This document shows positions 1 to 7,881 of a stretch of 64,000 nt of DNA, piece by piece (the stretch's first letter is position 1; each line of letters starts with the position of its first letter). Origin of the DNA: Ferrimonas kyonanensis DSM 18153. Its GTDB lineage: Bacteria > Pseudomonadota > Gammaproteobacteria > Enterobacterales > Shewanellaceae. Made by a program: the position numbers and the translations under genes. The notes under the pieces were generated by a model. It did no database searches and had not been told where the DNA came from. It saw only the letters and a list, made by a program, of their open reading frames with translations. The DNA is taken from NCBI RefSeq assembly GCF_000425405.1, contig NZ_KE384364.1:296345-360344 (forward strand). Direction: 5' to 3'.

Positions 1-195
1 TCCACCGCTCTGATCACCACTATGCTGGGATTGGCCATTGCCATCCCCATCATGCTGCTGCATTCGGTCCTAAATCGGCAGGTTGAGCACATCATCGGTG
101 ACATGGAAGAGAAAGCCGTCGCACTGACTAACATCATTCAGCGTGAAGACCTCAGCCTGCGCACTCCCGCTCTCTCGGCAGAACCGGCATGTTAA
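1..195 (+). CDS. TonB2-system ExbB-like/TtpC protein, C-terminal fragment
   Basis: The reading frame is open from the first base and stops at TAA 193-195, so only the last 64 residues of a protein that begins left of the window are visible. The fragment starts with STALITTMLGLAIAIPIML, the last transmembrane helix typical of MotA/TolQ/ExbB channel proteins, followed by a short hydrophilic tail. The next gene is a complete, shorter ExbB, and the order ExbB-like, exbB, exbD, tonB, TPR protein is that of TonB2 systems of Vibrio and Shewanella, where the first gene (ttpC) encodes a large ExbB-related accessory protein. That identity is inferred from context. The stop overlaps the next start by 7 nt, which suggests translational coupling. 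Confidence 0.75.
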   Translation, partial: STALITTMLGLAIAIPIMLLHSVLNRQVEHIIGDMEEKAVALTNIIQREDLSLRTPALSAEPAC

Positions 196-788
196 CGGAA
201 GTACTTGTCGGACTGTACGACTACGTCAGCACTGGCGGCACAGTGATGATCCCCATCATGCTGTGCTCCATGCTGCTGTGGTGCCTCAGCCTGGAGCGAC
301 TGTTCGCCTTCTACAGGCTGGAGCAGGACGACCTGAGCCTGGACTCCGCCATATCGATGATACGCCGAGGGGACTGCGGTCCGAACCAGGCCGGTGTTCG
401 CCGTGACTTGGTGCGATTCCTAGCCCCCCATACTCCGGCGACGGCAGCAGAATTTCAGGGGTTGTTGCAACAATACCGACTTCAAACTCAGCCTAAATTG
501 GATAAAAGAATTGGCTTGATTGCCACTCTGGCCGCCATTGCCCCACTGCTGGGGCTGCTGGGCACCGTTAATGGCATGATCGCTACCTTTGATGTCATTG
601 CACTGTTTGGAACCGGCAACGCCAAAGCCATGGCTGGCGGTATCTCCGAATCCCTTATTACCACCCAGAGCGGACTCACCGTGGCCATTCCGGGGATGTT
701 TCTCGGGGTCATCCTCAACCGCCGTGCCCGACGCCTGAGCCAGACGCTCAACGAAACCATCAGTCTCTTACAAAGGAGCAGCCAGTGA
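189..788 (+). CDS. exbB: TonB2-type ExbB proton-channel protein
   Basis: 199-residue MotA/TolQ/ExbB family protein. An N-terminal helix (about residues 15-37) is followed by a cytoplasmic part and by two long helices around residues 105-130 and 150-177, with the conserved family region ATLAAIAPLLGLLGTVNGM and ITTQSGLTVAIPGM. With ExbD it forms the inner-membrane proton channel that energises TonB-dependent outer-membrane receptors for siderophores, haem or similar ligands. It is shorter than E. coli ExbB (244 aa), as is usual in TonB2 systems. It overlaps the upstream ExbB-like gene by 7 nt and exbD by 4 nt, so it is clearly in an operon. The promoter is outside the window. Confidence 0.93.
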   Translation: MLTEVLVGLYDYVSTGGTVMIPIMLCSMLLWCLSLERLFAFYRLEQDDLSLDSAISMIRRGDCGPNQAGVRRDLVRFLAPHTPATAAEFQGLLQQYRLQTQPKLDKRIGLIATLAAIAPLLGLLGTVNGMIATFDVIALFGTGNAKAMAGGISESLITTQSGLTVAIPGMFLGVILNRRARRLSQTLNETISLLQRSSQ

Positions 789-1204
789 TACAGATCAGAG
801 ACTCATTAAGACGGCGAAAGGCCAGCCCGGAAGTGAACATCTCACCTCTGATTGATCTGGTGTTTTTGCTGCTGATCTTCTTTATGGTCACCACCAGTTT
901 TGTGAAAGAAACCGGCATCGACATCAATCGTCCCAATGCCGAAACAGCCGTCGTTTCCAAGCAGCAGGCTATTCTGGTCGGCATCGCCGACAACGGCGAA
1001 GTGCATTTTGACGGCAAGGCCATCGACATTCGAAGCGTTCGACTGCTGGTCGCCCGAGCCGTCGCCGACAAACCCGATGCCGATGTGGTTGTCGTCGCAG
1101 ACAAAGCCGCTCCTACCGGTATCTTGGTTCGAGTGATGGATCAGTGCCGTCTGGCGGGTGCCGAGCGGGTCAGCGTCGCCACTCAAAATAAGGGTGAGCG
1201 ATGA
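785..1204 (+). CDS. exbD: ExbD biopolymer transport protein
   Basis: 139-residue ExbD/TolR family protein starting with GTG inside the GTGA overlap with exbB. The hallmark NISPLIDLVFLLLIFFMVTTSF (about residues 18-39) is the single transmembrane segment with the protonatable Asp (D25) that carries protons in ExbD and TolR. The remainder is the periplasmic domain that contacts TonB. It partners with ExbB and TonB in the inner membrane. The stop overlaps the tonB start (ATGA), so the genes are translationally coupled. Confidence 0.95.
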   Translation: MIQIRDSLRRRKASPEVNISPLIDLVFLLLIFFMVTTSFVKETGIDINRPNAETAVVSKQQAILVGIADNGEVHFDGKAIDIRSVRLLVARAVADKPDADVVVVADKAAPTGILVRVMDQCRLAGAERVSVATQNKGER

Positions 1205-1836
1205 TCTTGCATCACAAGTGGCTGCCGCTGGGCTTGGCTGCACTGCTGGCCATGATAATCAATTTGCTGATATTTTCTCTTTTGCCTGGGCTTCGTACGC
1301 CGCCAAGAAGCAGTGACCAACTCATTCTGGCTCGCCCCATTTCCATGGTAAAACTGGAGCCCATGAAACCGGCAACGCCACCACCACCCGAGCAACCGAA
1401 ACCGCAACAGGCTCCGCCTAAACCCAGGCTGGCACTGCCCATTGATACCACACCAATACAGACCAGCTCACTGAGCCTGAAGGCTGATCCAGGGCTGCCA
1501 GAGCTGGATACCCGCATCTTCAAGCCCACTCCGGGCGACCTGGTATTCGGCGAAGCTCAGTTGGATAAGCCGTTAATTCCTACTCACAATCAGTCCCCCA
1601 TCTACCCGTTTCAAGCCAAACGAATGGGACTGACCGGCAAAGTCAAAGTGAAGTTTGTGGTGGAAAAAGATGGCACCGTCGGTGAGATGGAAGTGGTCAG
1701 CGCGACGCCGCCCAATGTCTTTGATAAAGCGACCCTCGATGCGGTCAGTCGCTGGACCTTCAGGCCCGGAGAGATCACCGGTGAAGCGGTGCGCGTCAAC
1801 GTTACTCAAGTCATTAACTTCAATTTGAATAAATAA
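1201..1836 (+). CDS. tonB: TonB2-type energy transducer
   Basis: 211-residue TonB family protein. It has an N-terminal membrane anchor (residues 7-29), a short proline-rich spacer around residues 57-80 (PPPPEQPKPQQAPPKP) and a C-terminal TonB domain from about residue 125 with the YPFQAKRMGLTGKVKVKF motif and a terminal beta strand. It spans the periplasm and transmits the proton motive force harvested by ExbB/ExbD to TonB-dependent receptors. The short spacer and the neighbours fit the TonB2 class rather than the longer E. coli TonB. No receptor gene is in the window, so the substrate is unknown. Confidence 0.93.
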   Translation: MILHHKWLPLGLAALLAMIINLLIFSLLPGLRTPPRSSDQLILARPISMVKLEPMKPATPPPPEQPKPQQAPPKPRLALPIDTTPIQTSSLSLKADPGLPELDTRIFKPTPGDLVFGEAQLDKPLIPTHNQSPIYPFQAKRMGLTGKVKVKFVVEKDGTVGEMEVVSATPPNVFDKATLDAVSRWTFRPGEITGEAVRVNVTQVINFNLNK

Positions 1837-1842
1837 CCCCCT

Positions 1843-3195
1843 ATGCCAATGCTCATTTCACTCCGTTCTCTCTGGCCTTTGGCAGTACTGCTCGTCACCG
1901 TGCCCGGCTACGCTCAGGCCAGCACCTGCAATGCCCAACCCAGCCCCTACATCAACCAGGCGCTGACCCGGGCCTCACTGTTTCTGGAACAGGAGAAACC
2001 GCAACAAGCATTGCGGGTTCTGTCCACCACGTCAGAAAAAGCGGCCGACGCCAGTCACCACCTATTGGAATTCCACCTTGGTGTTCAACTGGCGCAGCAT
2101 GACCAGCCGCAACAGGCTCTGATCCACTTTCGCCACGCCTCTCAATTGTGCGATTCCCACGCCGGCAGTTGGCAAAACCTCGGTCGGCTAGCGTTCGAAA
2201 CCGGACACTTTGATGAAGCCGCCACGGCCCTGGAACAGGCCTTCCGGCTCAGTGGTGAACAGCGATCGGATCTGCGCTATTTTCAGGCCTTGGCCCGATA
2301 CAAACAGCAGCATTGGCAAGACAGCCTGACACTGAGCCTGGAGCTATTGTCGAGATTTCCGGCACAAAGAAAGCTGGACTGGATAGAACTTGCCGCCGCC
2401 GCCGCCGATGCGGCAGACAGACGCCCTCAAGTTATCGATACCCTGTTCCCTTTGGTCCCAGCCATGGGAGGCTCACCCCGCTTTCGCCGCTCGCTGGCCA
2501 GCCTGCTGGTTCAAGAGCAACGTTTTTCCGAGGCGATGATCCAGCTAAAAGATCTGGATCATATGGGAGTCATTGATCCCTCCGAACTGCGAATTCTGGC
2601 CGACATCTGCCGCATGGAGGAGTTACCCCTGGATGCCGCCGGCTATTACCATCGACTGGCAGCACAGGAGCACTCGGCAGAACTCACGGAAAAAGAGGCT
2701 GAAAGCTGGATTGCCGGATTCCAACTTCAGCGCGCCAGAGTGGTACTGGAGCGCGAAGTGGCGCACTGGGACACTCCCAGGTTGTGGTTGCTGACCGGCC
2801 AGTTGCGCTTTGATGACGGCGAGTTAGAACCGGCATTAACGGCCTTTCGGCGGGTGCTGACACACACACCTGATCACCGATATGCCTTGACCATGACCGG
2901 CTACATTCTGTTTCTTCAGGACAAACTGGACGCCGCTTTACCCTGGCTGGACAAGGCCGCTGACGATCGCCCGGGCAATCAGGCCGGCGCGCTGAGCGAC
3001 TACATTAAAGAGTTGCTTGAGTATCGACAGCGCCACCAGCAACTTACCGCTGCGCCGGCTCAGAGTCAGGTTCGGCCGTCAACGCCGCCGTCCCCAGATA
3101 ACAAAGCCAGTACAGGCAATGGCGATGGCCATCAGCGCCACCAGGCTCATCAACCACTCACCCACGGGGCCGAAGATGCGACCAGTATGCAGTGA
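1843..3195 (+). CDS. Periplasmic TPR protein of the TonB2 operon
   Basis: 450-residue tetratricopeptide-repeat protein beginning 6 nt after tonB. A signal peptide (cleavage near GYAQA-S, residue 27) predicts a periplasmic location. TPR-like helical pairs run from about residue 35 to 385, for example the segments around SWQNLGRLAFETGHFDEA and LWLLTGQLRFDDGELEPA. A TPR protein at the end of TonB2 operons is a known arrangement in Vibrio and Shewanella, where it assists TonB2-dependent uptake. The last 39 codons overlap the 3' end of the convergent PepSY gene by 117 nt and encode a low-complexity polar tail with no visible domain, so the stop has probably drifted into the neighbour. Confidence 0.85.
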   Translation: MPMLISLRSLWPLAVLLVTVPGYAQASTCNAQPSPYINQALTRASLFLEQEKPQQALRVLSTTSEKAADASHHLLEFHLGVQLAQHDQPQQALIHFRHASQLCDSHAGSWQNLGRLAFETGHFDEAATALEQAFRLSGEQRSDLRYFQALARYKQQHWQDSLTLSLELLSRFPAQRKLDWIELAAAAADAADRRPQVIDTLFPLVPAMGGSPRFRRSLASLLVQEQRFSEAMIQLKDLDHMGVIDPSELRILADICRMEELPLDAAGYYHRLAAQEHSAELTEKEAESWIAGFQLQRARVVLEREVAHWDTPRLWLLTGQLRFDDGELEPALTAFRRVLTHTPDHRYALTMTGYILFLQDKLDAALPWLDKAADDRPGNQAGALSDYIKELLEYRQRHQQLTAAPAQSQVRPSTPPSPDNKASTGNGDGHQRHQAHQPLTHGAEDATSMQ

Positions 3196-3777
3196 CAACA
3201 ACAGACGCTCGACACTGATACCAACGCCCTTGCCGGCCAGCTCAGCCGGCAACTCAGCCCCCTGTGGCAACAACCCCTTGCTGACCAGCTGCGCGTCACT
3301 GCGTTGCGGTGCCTGTTCCATCCACCAGTCCAGGGCCCAGGCCTGCCCCTGCTGATCCAGCAGCAACGGCCTGCCCTGGTCATCCAACCCCAGAGACTGT
3401 ATACCAGCGCCGTGCGGCAACCGTTCCACCAACTCACCTTCCCGGGTCAACAGATACAGCGCTTGCCCATCCGCCGCCAGCATGACCTCCGGTGTGGCGA
3501 TGGCGGCAACCAGGCCGCCCTGCAACTCTGCCACCTTACCCATGGGCGTTATCAGCGCCTGCTCAACCTGATACAGCGGCAGGGACTCAATTGCGGTCAC
3601 TTTGGGTTCAGGCACACCGGCGATGCGATACCACAAGGGGGCGGTCAATGAGGGTTGATCCAGGCCAATGCGATGGCTGTGCTGCAGCAGCAAGCCGGTG
3701 GTCGCCAGCAGCAGGATCCAGACGCACACCAAAATGCCAATTTTGCTGTGCCAGCGGGTCAAAGTTCGGGTCTTCAT
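3079..3777 (-). CDS. PepSY-associated membrane protein
   Basis: 232-residue protein with an N-terminal helix (residues 13-33, after RWHSKIGIL), a periplasmic domain of about 165 residues and a C-terminal helix (about 207-228). The RWH...G...LLLATTGLLL start matches the PepSY-associated TM family, members of which accompany ferric-siderophore reductases and extracytoplasmic flavoproteins. It is the last gene of a porin, FMN-binding, PepSY set and overlaps the FMN-binding gene by 4 nt (ATGA), so the two are likely co-translated. I infer that it anchors or feeds electrons to the flavoprotein; its electron donor is not visible. Its 3' end overlaps the TPR gene on the opposite strand. Confidence 0.72.
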   Translation of the reverse strand: MKTRTLTRWHSKIGILVCVWILLLATTGLLLQHSHRIGLDQPSLTAPLWYRIAGVPEPKVTAIESLPLYQVEQALITPMGKVAELQGGLVAAIATPEVMLAADGQALYLLTREGELVERLPHGAGIQSLGLDDQGRPLLLDQQGQAWALDWWMEQAPQRSDAQLVSKGLLPQGAELPAELAGKGVGISVERLLLSLHTGRIFGPVGEWLMSLVALMAIAIACTGFVIWGRRR

Positions 3778-4310
3778 TGAGTTACATGGTCAGCCAGGTA
3801 TAACGCCATCTTAGCGGTTCGGTTCATGGCATGCACGGATAAGGTCGCGCCACTGATGCCATCGATGCTCTGTGACAGGCGCTGATCCTGCAACGAGGCT
3901 CCCGAATATTGGCGGGTAAAAGCCTCTCTGTGGATCTCCCAGCCCCGGTGCTCCCTGAATACCAGTACCTTGGCTTGTACTATGACACCAGATTCAACCA
4001 CATAGCCAAAGGTTATGGGTTTGTCCTTGCCGATGGATTCGAGCACCCAGGCAGAGCGGCCCTGCCGTTGCCAGTAGCGCACCCGAAGCTTGGCGTACTT
4101 CTCCCCCATCAACTCGTTCAATTCCGATTTCAGGGGCCCTTTCAACCACAGAGTGCGCGTTTCCGGCTCGGCACCGTCAAACGCCTGAGACAGGAATGCC
4201 TCCTGACTCAGGTACTCGGTGGAGGCCAGTGCCCCCCCACTCATCATTGCCAGCAGCAATGTCCAAAAAGCAAACAGGGGGCCTCGGCCCCCTTTTTTCA
4301 ACATCAGCAT
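3774..4310 (-). CDS. Exported FMN-binding protein with SGAT flavinylation motif
   Basis: 178-residue protein with a signal peptide (residues 1-29, cleavage near GGALA-S) and a C-terminal FMN-binding domain. The DGISGATLS motif (SGAT at residues 153-156) is the sequence to which ApbE attaches FMN covalently through the Thr in NqrC, RnfG and related extracytoplasmic proteins, so Thr156 is the predicted flavin site. No apbE is in the window. The gene starts 1 nt beyond the porin stop and overlaps the PepSY gene by 4 nt. A 7-bp GC hairpin lies within its first codons. A role in periplasmic electron transfer, perhaps metal reduction, is inferred. Confidence 0.8.
   Translation of the reverse strand: MLMLKKGGRGPLFAFWTLLLAMMSGGALASTEYLSQEAFLSQAFDGAEPETRTLWLKGPLKSELNELMGEKYAKLRVRYWQRQGRSAWVLESIGKDKPITFGYVVESGVIVQAKVLVFREHRGWEIHREAFTRQYSGASLQDQRLSQSIDGISGATLSVHAMNRTAKMALYLADHVTQ
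4277..4292 (-). terminator. GC hairpin with T-rich tail inside the start of the FMN-binding gene
   Basis: GGGGGCC / GGCCCCC form a 7-bp stem with a 2-nt loop. On the minus strand the tail reads CTGTTTGCTTTTTGG, so transcripts leaving the porin gene could partly terminate here while the remainder continues into the FMN-binding and PepSY genes. It lies in codons 6-12 of the FMN-binding gene, so it could equally be only coding sequence. Confidence 0.4.
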
Positions 4311-4311
4311 C

Positions 4312-5508
4312 TTAGAAAGAGTAGCCTACACCCAGATTGAAACCATTCTGGTTTTTGTCGTTGTCGTTGTCCTGCCACTGGTAGTCGGCCTTGAATACCA
4401 CCTGAGGGTGGATCCAGTAGTTGACACCGATATCGGTCTGAGCCTTGGCGCTGTCAGCACTGTCACCGGCTTGGTTGTCCCAGGTGCTGTAACGGGCAAA
4501 CACACCCAGCTCTTCGGTGACCTTGAAGCTTGGCTCCAGGTACCAACCGTTTTGCTCATCGGCACCGATGGACTTAGGACCATCACCGTCGAGCATCCAC
4601 ATGCCGTACAGGCCACGCAGACGGAATGCCTCGTACTGCCAGTCCACGTGAGCTTCCAGCATGGTGGCACTGCCAGCATCGGCATCCAGAGACTGGGTTA
4701 TGTCAGCCTGGTACTGGAACGAGCCGCCCACGGTCAGACCAGGGATACCAGCGTAAGAGACCGCAATGGTCGCCGCCAGATCTTCGGCGTTGGCCTTGGC
4801 CACTTTCTGACGACCGGAACGGATGGAGTATTTCGCGTCGGCATTGGTTTCCAGGCCACTGTGTACAAAGCCTTGCAAGGTAACGCCGTTATCCAGGCGA
4901 CCAATCAGACCGGTACCCGCTTCCCACCAGGTGGTCGGCAGAATGTACTTTTCGACGTTATTACGCTCGACACCATAGAAGGTATCCGGTTCGTGGGTTT
5001 CGTTCAGCAGACCCACAGGCAACAGGAACAGACCGGAGCGTGACGTCAGGTTAGAAGACAGATCCCAGTCGATGTAGGCCTGCTCCAGTTCCACTTCACC
5101 GGGCTTACCGTCGCCAGACAGGGAGTGCTCCAGTTCCACTTCAGAGAAGAAACGGATGGTATCGGTAAACTCGTAACCGAACATCAACACGAAACGGTGG
5201 AAATCAATCTCACTTTTGTCGCTGGCCCCGCCTTCACCATTAAGGTTGTTGTAGTGCAGCTCGCCGTAGCCACCGATGGTGACCTTATCCAGCGCGCTGG
5301 AGCCCGAATCGCTCTCAACCGCTTCTACGGCGGCTTCAACCGCTTGCTGATTGTCTTTAACTTGACGGCTCAGCGCTTCGATGGCTGCGGCTTGCTGCTT
5401 AATCAGCTCCTGCTGTGCCTTCAGTTGTTGTTCAACGCTGTCGGCGGCAAAGGCGCCATTTGCAGTCAGTGCCAGCGCAATGCCGGCTACCAGTGGCTTG
5501 AGTTTCAT
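4312..5508 (-). CDS. Outer-membrane porin with N-terminal coiled coil
   Basis: 398-residue porin. A signal peptide (MKLKPLVAGIALALTANGAFA) is followed by a coiled-coil stretch (KAQQELIKQQAAAIEALSRQ, residues 30-60) and a beta-barrel region ending in YSF, the C-terminal aromatic signal for BAM insertion. The barrel resembles the OprO/OprP-like porin group, with YGELHYNN and strand-rich acidic loops; the substrate is not predictable. I chose the ATG at 5508 because the longer frame begins at TTG and the signal peptide and GGGGAAG Shine-Dalgarno-like sequence fit this start. ATG 5517 is possible. A Fur-box-like sequence lies 56 nt upstream, suggesting iron repression of the whole three-gene set. 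Confidence 0.85.
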   Translation of the reverse strand: MKLKPLVAGIALALTANGAFAADSVEQQLKAQQELIKQQAAAIEALSRQVKDNQQAVEAAVEAVESDSGSSALDKVTIGGYGELHYNNLNGEGGASDKSEIDFHRFVLMFGYEFTDTIRFFSEVELEHSLSGDGKPGEVELEQAYIDWDLSSNLTSRSGLFLLPVGLLNETHEPDTFYGVERNNVEKYILPTTWWEAGTGLIGRLDNGVTLQGFVHSGLETNADAKYSIRSGRQKVAKANAEDLAATIAVSYAGIPGLTVGGSFQYQADITQSLDADAGSATMLEAHVDWQYEAFRLRGLYGMWMLDGDGPKSIGADEQNGWYLEPSFKVTEELGVFARYSTWDNQAGDSADSAKAQTDIGVNYWIHPQVVFKADYQWQDNDNDKNQNGFNLGVGYSF

Positions 5509-5992
5509 GTGCATCATCTTCCCCGGAGGTAAATTGGCCAAAACGGCTCTTCTCTGAATTTTCTGAAATGATAGCCATTTTCATTACCATTACCAGTATT
5601 TTTCACATTTTTTTTACCTCTCAAACCACCAACTGCACCGATGCCACCCTCAAATAGCACACAATTCACCGTGTTTTGATCACACTCTGCGTTAGGCAGA
5701 GTAAAAACAACAAAATATCAGTCATATGAAAAGAGTCATTCAAACTGCATATTCGGATATGCAAAGGTGATCCAAATCTCATTCAGACCAAAATGCTAAT
5801 GCCTCCCTCAGTAAGAAACTCAAGGTTAACCCCATGATTAAGCACGATTAAAATAACCCCCCCCCCCCAGAGTGAACAGCGGCATTACCCAAGACGCCTC
5901 AGAGGCTGAGAAACAACATTCATAAAATTCAGCCAGGATTCAGGCCGCTGCTATCATCATTGACAGGGTAAATTCTTTGTTAGGAGTGTTGC
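5509..5992. other. Divergent intergenic region with Fur-like box and C12 tract
   Basis: About 480 nt between the porin (minus) and the glycine-zipper gene (plus), clearly richer in A+T than the neighbouring genes. It holds the Fur-box-like site near the porin and an uninterrupted run of 12 C at 5857-5868. I see no ORF with a credible start or an RNA gene. Confidence 0.6.
5564..5582 (-). promoter_or_regulatory. Candidate Fur box upstream of the porin operon
   Basis: TGAAATGATAGCCATTTTC matches the 19-bp Fur consensus GATAATGATAATCATTATC at 13 positions, and the adjoining CATTACCATTACC adds further NAT-type hexamers on the minus strand. It lies 56-74 nt before the porin start, where Fur would block transcription. 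By-eye match only. Confidence 0.5.
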
Positions 5993-6454
5993 ATGTTGCG
6001 CACCACGTTGGCCTTGATGTTGGCCACCCTCTCCCTGGGCGTTATGGCTCAGGACTACATCATCTACCCGGCAGCCGGTCAGGACGCCGGGCAACAGAAG
6101 CAGGACAAAATGGAGTGCCAGGCCTGGGCTACGGAGAATACCGGGGTAGACCCGGTGCAACTGGCCAGCCAACCGGCGCCCGCCAGTCAACAAACCGGTG
6201 GTGAGCGCGCCCGCGGTGCCCTGGGCGGTGCCGCCGCCGGGGCGGCCATTGGCGCCATTGCCGGCGATGCCGGTGACGGTGCCGCCATAGGCGCCGGAGT
6301 GGGCGTATTGCGAGGCGGGGCCAAGCAGCGGCACGCCGCTGCCGCCAATCAACAGGCACAAGCCAATGCCCAAGCCGAGAAAGACAGCCAGATGGCGATG
6401 TACGGCCGAGCATTCAAAGCCTGCATGGAAGGACGTCAATACACGCTGCAGTAA
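5993..6454 (+). CDS. Exported glycine-zipper protein
   Basis: 153-residue protein with a signal peptide (residues 1-19, cleavage after GVMA). A glycine/alanine zipper of the YMGG-like type spans about residues 68-105 (ARGALGGAAAGAAIGAIAG), followed by a Gln/Ala-rich segment and a C-terminal region with a second Cys (ACMEGRQ; the first is in MECQAW), which could form a disulphide. Such proteins sit in or at the outer membrane or inner membrane and are of unknown function. AGGAG lies 6 nt before the ATG. It is a single gene, convergent with the MAPEG gene. Confidence 0.8.
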   Translation: MLRTTLALMLATLSLGVMAQDYIIYPAAGQDAGQQKQDKMECQAWATENTGVDPVQLASQPAPASQQTGGERARGALGGAAAGAAIGAIAGDAGDGAAIGAGVGVLRGGAKQRHAAAANQQAQANAQAEKDSQMAMYGRAFKACMEGRQYTLQ

Positions 6455-6464
6455 CGAGCTGGGT

Positions 6465-6860
6465 TCAGGCCAATCCCATGGCCTGAACCGCCACATACAC
6501 GCAGATGGCCAGGCCGGCGGTAACCGTCAGGGAGCGAGCCATGGCCCAATCGGCCAGGTAACACAGCGGATGCAGGAGCCGGGTCAGCAGAAACCCCAAT
6601 GCCGCCGGCGATAACACCGACTCCGCCACCCCGGCAAAATGGGCCACGGCAAACACCGCACTGTACAGGGCCAGTGCCTCCCAGGCATTGGCCTGAGCCG
6701 CCCAGACTCGGGCGCCAGCACCGGTCAATTCACGAGCCTGCAACCTGGGGTGATGGTTATCCAGATGCCCCAACTGCCGCAACTTCATGACCCCACCTGC
6801 GGCAGCCAACCCATAAGGCAGCAGCGCCAGTATCAGCCACACCCACAATGACGTTGCCAT
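6465..6860 (-). CDS. MAPEG family membrane protein
   Basis: 131 residues with four hydrophobic helices (about 3-25, 55-75, 80-98 and 110-128). The segment with NHHPR and RVWAAQANAWEALALYSAVF is characteristic of the bacterial MAPEG family (membrane-associated proteins in eicosanoid and glutathione metabolism). The biochemical role of the short bacterial members is unknown. The gene follows parA on the same strand with a 39-nt gap and may be co-transcribed with it, although no functional link is obvious. Confidence 0.78.
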   Translation of the reverse strand: MATSLWVWLILALLPYGLAAAGGVMKLRQLGHLDNHHPRLQARELTGAGARVWAAQANAWEALALYSAVFAVAHFAGVAESVLSPAALGFLLTRLLHPLCYLADWAMARSLTVTAGLAICVYVAVQAMGLA

Positions 6861-6899
6861 CGCAGCCCTCCCTCATTCACCATCGCTTGTTAAGCCGAC

Positions 6900-7688
6900 T
6901 CAGGCCGGAACATGGCGGGCTTCCAGCTCTTCATACAGGCTGACGAACTGTCCGGTCAGTTTGTGCCCTGGGGCCAGATGGATCAGTGGCAATTGTTGAT
7001 GGTGGGATTCTTTCATCTTTACCGAACTGCCCAGATAGGTCGAAAACAGTGGCACGGTATCCTGGGCCGCCAACTCAGCCACCAGCGTCTGAGGCAACCT
7101 GGCTTGAGGGTTAAACTGATTCACCACGATGCCTTCCGCTTCAAGCTTGCCGTTGTGATCCGCCTTTAGCTCCAACAGGTTGTCCATCAGTCTGGAGATG
7201 GCCTGCGCGGAAAACCCATCACAATCAAACGGAATCAGCACTTTATCTGCTGCTATCAGGGCCGACTTGGAGTAAAAGTTGAAATTGGGCGGGGTATCGA
7301 TGTAGATGCGGTCAAACTCGTTATCCAGAGTCTTTAACGCGTCCCGAAGTTTGTAGATTTTATACCGCATCTCCAACTCCCGCTCCAGAGTCGCCAACGC
7401 CGGGCTGGCGGGCAACAGGCTCAGGTTGTCAAACGGCGTCTTGTGAACAAACTGCTCCGGTGCCGGCATGGAGCCAAACCAGCCGACGGTTTGCTTAAGC
7501 AGATCCGCCACCGTCTTACCCTGCGGCAGGTTGGCCTCGTCCACTCCCAGGTAATGGCTGCTGTTGCCCTGAACATCCAGATCCACCAGCAGCGTTCGAT
7601 AGCCTCTGGCCGCACTGATGGCAGCCAGGTTAACGCTGATGCTGGATTTGCCGACTCCGCCCTTCTGGTTAAACACCACCCGTTTCAT
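6900..7688 (-). CDS. Orphan ParA-family ATPase
   Basis: 262-residue ParA/Soj-type ATPase with a deviant Walker A motif KGGVGKSS (residues 9-16, signature Lys at 9), Walker A' LLVDLDVQGN and the IYIDTPPNF motif. The C-terminal VKMKESHHQQLPLIHL resembles short chromosomal ParA proteins that bind DNA non-specifically as ATP dimers. No ParB or parS-like repeat lies next to it, so it is probably not the chromosome-partition ParA. The divergent neighbour at 7882 encodes an unknown protein with a basic N-terminus that could be a partner (inference). Cargo-positioning or plasmid-derived roles are alternatives. Confidence 0.85.
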   Translation of the reverse strand: MKRVVFNQKGGVGKSSISVNLAAISAARGYRTLLVDLDVQGNSSHYLGVDEANLPQGKTVADLLKQTVGWFGSMPAPEQFVHKTPFDNLSLLPASPALATLERELEMRYKIYKLRDALKTLDNEFDRIYIDTPPNFNFYSKSALIAADKVLIPFDCDGFSAQAISRLMDNLLELKADHNGKLEAEGIVVNQFNPQARLPQTLVAELAAQDTVPLFSTYLGSSVKMKESHHQQLPLIHLAPGHKLTGQFVSLYEELEARHVPA

Positions 7689-7881
7689 TGACTCTTCCTT
7701 AAGCGTTCAATTTTCAGTCAATCTTACGGTACCCTTGCATCAAAGTCAGCCCTTGCGACGGTTATCTTTCGCCGCCCCTGGCCATCGACCCCCCGTAGCC
7801 AAAAGCAACCCGGGCTCACGGCCACCCACCCAGAAAACCGCTACACTGAGCAACAGATTTTGTCAGTACGCGATAACGACG

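Noticed and set aside
5960-5965. TTGACA close to the glycine-zipper gene as a -35
   Set aside because: It lies only 27 nt before the start codon, so the -10 would fall at the Shine-Dalgarno and start codon.
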